A DNA stretch of 8,727 nucleotides from an uncultured Bacteroidales bacterium (lineage in GTDB: Bacteria; Bacteroidota; Bacteroidia; Bacteroidales; F082): the NCBI GenBank assembly GCA_937926515.1, contig CALAZZ010000255.1:1-8727 (forward strand). Direction: 5' to 3'. Of the stretch, positions 1 to 8,500 are shown piece by piece; positions within the stretch are counted from its first letter, which is position 1, and the number at the start of each line of letters is the position of its first letter. Both the position numbers and the translations under genes were made by a program. The notes under the pieces were generated by a model that saw only the letters and a list, made by a program, of their open reading frames with translations, was not told the origin of the DNA and ran no database searches.

Positions 1-11
1 TTTTGGCAAAA

Positions 12-41
12 TTTGTTGTTTCGAACAGATTTGTAATTTTA
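12..41 (+). promoter_or_regulatory. Weak candidate Bacteroidetes-type promoter for the helicase gene
   Basis: Positions 34-41 read TAATTTTA, which matches the Bacteroidetes -7 element TAnnTTTG at all fixed positions but the last. TTTG at 12-15 lies 18 bases upstream and could serve as the -33 element. Transcription would begin around 48-50, leaving a leader of under 20 bases before the ATG at 67. The region is A/T rich, so the match could be chance. The frame from base 1 is also open until the TAA at 34-36, so these bases could instead be the tail of an upstream co-directional gene; the fragment is too short to tell. Confidence 0.25.
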
Positions 42-66
42 CTTTCCAATCGATGATTTCGGAACC

Positions 67-2559
67 ATGACTTTACAAAGCAACCATAAGCTTCAATTAG
101 CTGCCGAATTTATATGCTACACTAACAAACATTTGTTCCTTACAGGCAAGGCAGGTACAGGTAAAACCACTTTTTTGCAAAACCTGAAAAACATCACTTT
201 CAAACGACATGTCATTGTTGCCCCCACCGGTGTGGCAGCGATCAATGCCGGTGGCGTTACCATTCATTCATTTTTTCAGTTGCCCTTCGGACCTCAAATT
301 CCGGAAGAGTTGGCACACCGCATACCTGCCCATGAAAATGATGCAAAACATGCAGCATCACGCTATCACCGGTTTACAAAGGAAAAAATAAATATCATCA
401 AAAGCATTGACCTTCTGGTAATTGATGAGATCAGTATGGTGCGCGCCGATATGCTAGATGCCATTGATGAAGTACTCCGACGACACAGAGACAGAAATAA
501 ACCTTTCGGCGGTTTGCAGTTGCTTATGATTGGCGACTTGCAACAACTGGCTCCAATTGCGAAAGAAGATGAATGGAGGTTGCTGCGAAATTATTATGAA
601 TCTGTGTACTTCTTTAGCAGCAAAGCATTGCAGAAAACGGATTATGTCAGCATTGAACTTACTGAAGTGTATCGTCAGAGCGATGTGGGTTTCATTGATC
701 TGTTAGGTAAAATACGCGACAATAAACTGGACAATGAAACCATTAAAATTTTGGAGAAAAGACATTTCCCAAACTTTAGTCCCGGAGAAGATGAAGGATA
801 CATAACCCTAACCACGCATAACTTCCAGGCATATGGAATAAACACCAAACGACTGGATGCACTGCAAGGCAAAACATATCAGTTTGCTGCTGAAATCAAA
901 GGTGAATTCCCTGAATATAACTACCCCACCGAAAAGAACCTTTTGCTCAAAATAGGCTCACAGGTCATGTTTGTTAAAAATGACCCCTCACCAATGAAGG
1001 AGTTTTACAATGGAAAAATCGGAAAAGTTATAGATATTGATGACGAGATCATCCGGGTTCAATGTCCGGACGACTCTGCAACCATAGAAGTAGGACCGCT
1101 TGAATGGAACAACTGCAAATATTCGCTTGATGATAATACCCATGAAATCAGTGAAACTGTCGTTGGCAGCTTCACCCAATACCCACTCAAACTGGCCTGG
1201 GCTGTCACCATACACAAAAGCCAGGGACTCACTTTCGACAAGGCAATTATTGATGCCAATCAAGCTTTTGCCCATGGACAGGTTTATGTTGCCTTAAGCC
1301 GCTGTCGCACCTTGGAAGGGATGGTACTGAGCTCAAATATTAATAAACAAACACTGAAAACTGATCATACCATCAGCCAGTATGTAAACAAAATTGAGAC
1401 CAACAGCCCAGATGAAAAACATCTCGAACAGGCCAAACATCAATATCAGCAAACATTGATCGCCGAACTCTTTGATTTTTCCATCTTTCAGCATAGGCTA
1501 ATTTTTTTACTGCGCTTTATCGAAAAAAATGACACTCACTTCGATAAAGTCCTGGCAGAAGTATTCCACAACATGAAACAAACCCTCCAATCGAACATTG
1601 TATATGTTGCCGGAAATTTCATGCGTGAGGTGGACAAGCATCTGCAAAACCAACCTGATATTGAACGAAATGAGCCCCTTCAGGCCAGGATTAAAAAGGC
1701 TTGTGTGTATTTTTTGCCTCAATTTGAAGAGATCATCAAAATGATCCCTAAAATTGAAAGCGATAACAAAACCGTATTGAAGACCGCAACGGAACAATTA
1801 CATCGCTTTGAAAATGAGGCAGGGGTAAAGCTTGCCAGTTTGGCGGAATGTTCAAAAGGATTTAACATCTCCAATTACCTCGAAACAAGAGCAAAAGCTT
1901 CAATAGAAAAAGCCTATAAAACAAAAAAGGATGTGTCTGAAGATCTCGCACCTGACCACCTTGCCCATCCCAAATTATTCAACCTGATAAAACAGTGGCG
2001 AAACCGGCTTGCCAACGCAGAAAACCTTAGCCATTACCGGATCATCTCAAGAAAAGCCATGATGCAGATTGCCGATACACTACCGCTAAACAAAAATGAA
2101 TTGCTTGACATCAAAGGCCTAGGTATAAAAAAGATTAAACAGTATGGAGGTGAAATCCTGGACATTATTCAGCACTATATCGAGGAAAATGAAATGGAGG
2201 AAAAGGTTGAAGATAAGCCACTTGTAATCCCAAAAAAAGAAGCAAAGCCGGATAGTAAAAAACTCAGTCTAGACTTATACAAACAAGGTAAAACGATCGA
2301 AGATATAGCAGCGGAACGCGAGCTGGCTGTATCCACAATTGAAGGCCACCTGGCCTATTTTGTCAAAACCGGTGAATTGGAAATTGAAAATCTGATCACG
2401 CCTGATAAGTATGCACTTATCCATCACTATTTCACCGAAACCGAAGACCTTGCGCTTGGGCCAGCAAAGACAGTGTTGGGTGATGATGTAAGCTGGAGCG
2501 AACTACGCTTTGTAGCCAATCACATTGCATTTGAACAGCATCGCGCACAAAACGAGTGA
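67..2559 (+). CDS. Pif1-like SF1B DNA helicase with C-terminal HRDC and helix-turn-helix domains
   Basis: Likely a cytoplasmic ATP-driven 5'-to-3' DNA helicase of the Pif1/RecD2 group, acting in replication or repair; polarity is inferred from the family. Helicase motifs appear in order: Walker A GKAGTGKTT (27-35), motif Ia APTGVAAINAGG (52-63), Walker B DEISM (120-124) running into the Pif1-type signature MVRADMLDAID, motif III GDLQQLAP (156-163), QVMFVKND (299-306) with YNGKIGKV, motif V VTIHKSQGLTFD (380-391) and motif VI VALSRCR (408-414). All catalytic residues look intact. Residues about 430-630 are helical and I cannot assign them. An HRDC domain (about 634-707, ending LLDIKGLGIKKIKQYG) and a lysine-rich linker follow. 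The last 100 residues resemble the HTH_40 domain seen at the ends of RecQ-like helicases, with TIEDIAAERELAVSTIEGHL at 743-762. ATG 67 is the first start after the in-frame TAA at 34-36 and sits 26 residues before Walker A, as expected. No Shine-Dalgarno is visible. The gene converges on the A2M gene. Confidence 0.93.
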   Translation: MTLQSNHKLQLAAEFICYTNKHLFLTGKAGTGKTTFLQNLKNITFKRHVIVAPTGVAAINAGGVTIHSFFQLPFGPQIPEELAHRIPAHENDAKHAASRYHRFTKEKINIIKSIDLLVIDEISMVRADMLDAIDEVLRRHRDRNKPFGGLQLLMIGDLQQLAPIAKEDEWRLLRNYYESVYFFSSKALQKTDYVSIELTEVYRQSDVGFIDLLGKIRDNKLDNETIKILEKRHFPNFSPGEDEGYITLTTHNFQAYGINTKRLDALQGKTYQFAAEIKGEFPEYNYPTEKNLLLKIGSQVMFVKNDPSPMKEFYNGKIGKVIDIDDEIIRVQCPDDSATIEVGPLEWNNCKYSLDDNTHEISETVVGSFTQYPLKLAWAVTIHKSQGLTFDKAIIDANQAFAHGQVYVALSRCRTLEGMVLSSNINKQTLKTDHTISQYVNKIETNSPDEKHLEQAKHQYQQTLIAELFDFSIFQHRLIFLLRFIEKNDTHFDKVLAEVFHNMKQTLQSNIVYVAGNFMREVDKHLQNQPDIERNEPLQARIKKACVYFLPQFEEIIKMIPKIESDNKTVLKTATEQLHRFENEAGVKLASLAECSKGFNISNYLETRAKASIEKAYKTKKDVSEDLAPDHLAHPKLFNLIKQWRNRLANAENLSHYRIISRKAMMQIADTLPLNKNELLDIKGLGIKKIKQYGGEILDIIQHYIEENEMEEKVEDKPLVIPKKEAKPDSKKLSLDLYKQGKTIEDIAAERELAVSTIEGHLAYFVKTGELEIENLITPDKYALIHHYFTETEDLALGPAKTVLGDDVSWSELRFVANHIAFEQHRAQNE

Positions 2560-2594
2560 TTTAGGAACCAAAATATGTCCATCAAGTATTAATG
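2560..2594. other. Short convergent intergenic gap without a classical terminator
   Basis: Only 35 bases separate the helicase stop (TGA 2557-2559) from the A2M stop (TAG, 2597-2595 on the minus strand). I see no GC-rich hairpin followed by a T run on either strand. The only dyads are a 4-bp one, ATTA/TAAT, at 2588-2599, and an imperfect long-range pair, AGGAACC (2563-2569) with GGTTTCCT (2615-2622), which has one bulged base and about 45 bases between the arms. Transcripts from the two genes may overlap at their 3' ends. Confidence 0.6.
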
Positions 2595-5500
2595 CTAATC
2601 CGTCACAATTATTCGGTTTCCTGAGGAATGAGCTGCAAATTCAGGGGCATACAAGCATTGAATCTGTGCCCTTCCGGAGGCATAATCACCTGCATGCATG
2701 GCCCTGAGGCTGTATTCAAATACATACTTTCCTTTGGGTAGATGGGCAAAAAAGAATTCCGTTGAAGCATCTTTACTGCTCTGATAAAATCCCAACCCAT
2801 CGCGCCAGTTATAACCCGATAGCACATCAACAGGCTCGAAGGCAGCAGCCCGTTCATCCTTGAGGTGAACAAACTCCATGTCACGATCCGTCTCAATCAA
2901 TACCCTTACAACCACCTCATCACCAATCTCTATCATTTGTCCTTCGAGTGGAGCAAGTATTTCCTTGTTATCCTTAATCTCCTTCACAAACATCTCCTTT
3001 TGCACCTTCAGTGGCGAATCATGGCCTTCAATTTTGTCAATGCCTTCAAAATACTGCAGATATACCCCGCCCCATGCTGCGCCTTTATTGGGGTTGGTTA
3101 TATCGATATGCGCCATCTCAGTTTTTAGATCATTGGCTTGCCATTGGTAAGAGTAGTAGCCGGTTCCTGCCTGAACATCCTCCGATACCAATCTTTTGCC
3201 GCCTACCATAATGTCAGCCGGCCTGGTCGAAGTCCAGTCTGTACCTTGCATGAGCAGTGCATAGATCGCATCAGCTGTAGCCCTGCCAGTGTTCCAGTGT
3301 GTGGTCCGCTTTTGCGATAACAGCCAGGTACGCAAACCATCAATTTCGGCATGATCCGATTCCATCTCAGCAAATGCTTCAATGAGCCAGACTTGTGTTT
3401 CAACAGGAGTTTGATACCAAAAATATCCGGGCGATTGTCGCCAATAGGTTCCCATCTCTTTGAGATGGATGGCACGTTCACGCAGTGAGGCCATAATGGC
3501 ATTGGCCGTTTCGAATCGGTTGTACCGATTGAGTACGACTACTGCCATGCCCTGCATTCCTGTGTTCATTTTCAGCCAGTTAGCTTCAATGGCCTCAAGG
3601 TAATAATTGATGGCATCAAGCAATTCGACACCGGGCTTATTGTCCGGGAAAAAGCTGCGGGCATACAGATAATTGAGATGGGTAGGGCTGATGGAGGCAG
3701 GCTCGCCCTTGTTATCCCTTTTTGTTTTCTCATAATCATTCATCACCTCCTTATCCAGAAATCCCATGGCCTTAGTTACCATATTTTGTATTTGATGATC
3801 CGTCTCGAAATTGAGCCCAAGCTTTTGCAGCCTTCCTAAACCGGTTACAATGGTTTGGGTGATAAATCGATTTTCGCGCATTCCTCTAAACCAGGGCCAG
3901 GCACCGTTTGGCAACTGTTGTGCCGACAACCTGCTCAAGGTATGCTGCTGTTCGTAGCGCATGCGGTTCACATCAAATAGCAATGCAATGTTTCTTTTGC
4001 GGTCACTTTCATTTCGGGCTTGCATCACCCATGGTGTTTCATTGAGTAAAACGGCTTTCAATTCCTGGTTTGTCTCAAGGGCAGATAAAAATGCATCAGG
4101 ATGATGAGCTTTCCAACTGTCGATCACCTGCATCACACCGGGAATGCTATTGGCGATATGCGATGCCAGGGTATTGGCATAATAACGGTTAAAGAGACTA
4201 TGCACATGCTCAGCCCCATCATCATGCAAATATGGCAACGCCTGAATGGCATACCAAACTGGATTTGAACTGAAATCAAGCTGCATCATCCTGTATTTTC
4301 GATCCGGATGGTCAACCAGGCTCCGGATAATGAATTCGCTCCGCTGTTCACCGGGTACATATAAGGGCATGGTTTCAGTTACCAGGACTTTTCGTGGAAG
4401 GATGGGGACATATTGTTCCTCACTATCCGTAAATCCATTCGCTGAAGCTGAAAACCTCATTCCCATTAAATTGGTTTCATCGCCGGGTTCTATTTTCCAA
4501 CGAACAGTCTGGCTCCTTCCGGCCTCAAGATTGACGAAAGGTTTTTGGTAGAGGTTTCCAACTATTTTTTGCAATTCCTCTCCTGAAAAAGCATCAAACA
4601 ACTCCAGCCATGCTATACCGGTGAGTGTTTGCTCACCTGTGTTCACGATCCTGGCAGCAACCCATGCGGTATCACCTTCACGATAAAAACGCGTGGTGTT
4701 TGGAACAATCATGAGCTCCTTTGAAGCCACAAAGTTGTATTCCTGCATCCCTGTTTTCAGGTCATTGGTATGTGCCAACAGCATAAGTCTCCAACGTGTG
4801 AGCGCATCAGGCAGGGTGAAAGTTATGCTCACACTTCCATCGGCTGAGGTAAGCAGTTGGGGGTAGAAAAAAGCAGTTTCGTTAAAATTGGTACGTTTCG
4901 CCTGTGTCACTCCCTCACCAGGCTCTGTTCCTGCCTGTGTGTCAGGTTTTGTTTCTTCATCACCCACCGCAGCATCATCATCCAGTACCTCCAACAGCAT
5001 GATCTCATCAACCGATTCCGGCATGGCAGATTCTTTCATCATAGAAGCATGTACCCCATGCCTGGTTTGTGGGAAACCGCCATATCCACCATAAAAACCG
5101 AACCAATTCAACTGTGGTGGCCGTACAAACATAATGCTTCGATCATACTGAGTTTGTCTTTTTGCACCGGTACTCCGGTAGGTCAAAAACCCATTGTCAG
5201 CATTCCAGGCACGAGGAGGTGAGGGGTAACTTATCAGATTAAAATACCAGTTGTTTGGCCTGAACTGGTCTAGTGAAGCATCGTACATGCTGGCCAATAA
5301 TTCAGCTACTACGGCCTCCTTATTATGCCCACTTATCCTTAACTCCCATGTTTCTTCAGCGCCGGGTTTCAGCTTCTCTCGTTTCGTTATCAGTTCAATA
5401 TCAAGTATTTTATCCGAATGGGGCACCTTCACCAATGCCGAATGTGATAAGATACGATTGTAACGAACAGCTGTTGCCTGAAACCTCAACATTCCCCTAT

Positions 5501-8500
5501 GGGCTTCCTCCACCTCAAATGTCAATGATGACATTTCATTTGTAAGCCTGATCCATCGACTTTGTATAAGCTTATCATCCTGGAATACTTCTAACAACAA
5601 CCTTGTGTTGCGTGCAGCAGTGCCAAAACTAAAATAAATTGTTTCACCGGGCTTGGCTTCTGTCTTGCTCAGGTTAAACCATTGCAATTCTTTTACCGGC
5701 ATACTCTTTGTTTGCCTGTTGAAAAGCGTGAATGCCTGGCTCAGCTCCACCTCTTCTCCAAAGCTATCCATGGCTTTGGCAATGATCAGGTATTCACCAT
5801 CCGGCCACAATGTGGCCTCTGAAGGCATGAACCTTGACTCTCCCTTAACATGGAGGTCCTTGGAAAAAACAAGCTCACGATTGCGATGCGCTCTATTTTC
5901 AGCATCATCCCATGCATCCAAAGGGAAAAGCATTTCAAAATGCGCTTTATCCAGCAGGTGCCTGTCGGGAAGGGGCCATAATGAAGGCCTTACCAGGCGC
6001 CGGGCTTTTTCAATCCGGTAAACTGAAACGTTTACATCGGATGAAACGGCTTCTTGCTGCAGATTTGTAGCTTTGATCACAACATCAGTGAGCTGGGTAT
6101 TCACAATGGATTCGGGCAGGTCTGTATTCAAGATCAAAGCCCTTTTGCCGGCACGTATGGTCTGGCTGCCACTACGTGTTTCACCATTTCTATCTGTAAC
6201 GTCAACAAGGACATTGTAACTAAAAGCCGCCTCAAACCGGTGGTCTATATTGTGATCAGCTGCAGCCAAAAAATCGAAATTAAAGCTTCCGTCCCTGTGA
6301 GTCATCGTTTCACCGGAAGCAATCAATTGCCTTTCACCGCCAAAGGGTGGAAGGCCAGCCCAGTACGATCTCCAGGGGAAGAAGGGTTCGCGATATACTT
6401 TATAAACAAGGCCAACGCTGTCCATGGGGTAACCTGCATAAGCCACAGCTTCACCATTAATTTCAATCAGGTCATTAATCCGGTATTGTCCGGTAGGCAT
6501 ATTCACCTTTACCTCAAAAGTGGGCCGCTTGTATTCTTCGACCGAAATGAAAACAGATCCATGGCTATCGGCAATGCGCATTTCACCCGTAAGTGCAACC
6601 TGTGGGGTAATAAAGCTACCCTCGAATGAACCGAATTCATTAGTTCTCAATTCGAGTGAAGCTATTTCCTGACCATTGGCATCATAAAACTTAATGGTGT
6701 TTTTTTGGTCTGCAACAATCTTATACTCATCGTTGATCCGGTCAAGCATGATCCCTTTAAAATAAACCGGCTGGCCGGGACGGTAGATGGCCCTGTCGGT
6801 AAAAAACCAGGTACGCCTGTGCGCACGGGTGATCTGTCGCTGTTTATATACATCAAAATAATTATCCGAATACAATCGGTCGTTCTTGGTTTCTGCCTCC
6901 ACATAAAAAGCACGATTAGACGGGAGGTTGTCATCGGCGCCAAAACTAAAACCACCATCCCTTGCAGTGCTCAATTCCATACGCTGCTCCACACTATAGC
7001 GGCGTTTGGTGTAATCATACTCGCGGCTCATCACCCTGATCCTGGCATTCCTTACAGGTTCCCCTGTTTCGCGGTCAAGCAGGTAGAAATGGTTTATCCC
7101 TTCACGTTTGCTGCTTATAAAACTGAGTGAACTGACCTGAAATGAAGCATATTCAATGATATCATCATCTGCAAAAGCAGGACCGGATGATGACAACAGT
7201 AAATACAGACCCGGCTCAAGTGGTGGCAGGTCAAAAACCAGGCTGTGATCGCGATAATCCTCTTCGAATGGCAATTCATATTCCCAACTTGAGAATGCTT
7301 CCAGGGCCAGCATGGCATCCTTTTTCTCATCAATGTTAATGATGCCCATGATATGCTCCAGGTCCTCAGACTCCATTGAAACAAGCCTGAAAGACGGATT
7401 GCTTACATTGCGATATTTAAGCAATGCCGGAATTGGCTGGTTGGGTACATATACCCGCTGCACCGTAACGGTCAGCTCCTTGCGTAATATTTGTGATTTT
7501 AACACTTTGCAGTTTGCAGCGCCTTTACTGTCAGGATGACGTTCAATGGTTTGTTCGCATAGCTCAAGGGCCTCCTTAAGTTGAAAGCGCGTTGCAGCAT
7601 CTTCATCATTATAGATATTGGTGACATCACTGCTCATGAGGAAGGAGGCCAGTGCAAAGGCAACATCTGCCGATGCCGGATGATGTTGATACTGGTCGAG
7701 TAATTTCTTCAAGGCTTGTTCATATAGCTGTCCTTTGTCATCATCACCCTGATAATGCAAATGGGCCAGTTCCATTCTTTTTATCTCATTATATATGAGT
7801 GCTGTTGTATCGTTGTGTGACAGGTGAAACTCCAATAAAGCCTGCAATAACTTCATGGCCTTAACCACATCTTGCCCGTTTTCGGGAAGATCTGATTTCG
7901 TAAAAGCAGGGGCAGGAGCAAAAACCTGTTTGTCAGCAAGTGGAATCACCGGACCAGGCCGTTTTATACCTGCATCAGCTGACAGGTAGTGATCAATCAC
8001 GCGATGGGCCAGAAAATCAAACAAAGTGGGCTGTAATTCAACACTCTCCTTATCGGGTAGGATCAAAAGCGAGGCATAGTCTTCCAGGCGATAATTGAGG
8101 AGGATATCAATATTTTCAATAGATCTTTCGTAGGTTTCCGTGATCACATCTCTCAGGGTGGTCAGATCCCATTCCCGGATATCGCTTGGGCGTTGACCGC
8201 TTATTGCAGTTCGCTCCAACAACCTATAACGATTCTGCTGATAGTAAAACAAGTACAATTCGGCCTGAACGGACAGCAGCAACTGCTTTTCCGGTTCTTG
8301 CAACAATGACAATTGCTCCTGCGCATATTCAATGGCTCTAATGAGGTGGTCTTCTTCAAAGTGTTGGTTTGCATTGAATCGGTATATGGTAGATTTCAGC
8401 ATTTGGCGGCCATTGTTCTCAGCGAGGGCTTTTTGGTGAACCACCTCAATCAGCTCAAGGGCAGAGCGCGGAAGGCCCTTCTCCATAAAGGCATCTACTT

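Noticed and set aside
1..36. Possible tail of an upstream gene ending at TAA 34-36
   Set aside because: The frame is open from the window edge, but eleven codons give no usable protein evidence, and the same bases may be a promoter.
988..1275. 95-codon minus-strand open frame inside the helicase gene
   Set aside because: It covers the region leading into helicase motif V, where the plus-strand frame is clearly the coding one; no own start signals or domain seen.
2617..2627. TTCC-TGA-GGAA small inverted repeat near the A2M stop codon as a terminator
   Set aside because: It has a 4-bp stem with a 3-base loop, lies inside the A2M coding sequence and has no T run on either side.
4857..5222. 121-codon plus-strand open frame with several cysteines
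   Set aside because: Antisense shadow of the bait-like region; the unusual residues arise from the complement of the acidic and Gly-rich codons.
6054..6629. 191-codon open frame on the plus strand
   Set aside because: It lies wholly inside the A2M gene on the opposite strand, has no recognisable domain, and the A2M frame is unbroken with family landmarks on both sides.
7551..7559. CEQ tripeptide at residues 352-354 of the A2M protein, resembling the end of a thioester motif
   Set aside because: It lies in the N-terminal helical repeat region, more than 1100 residues before the toroid domain, without the preceding Pro-Tyr or following RYYAN context.
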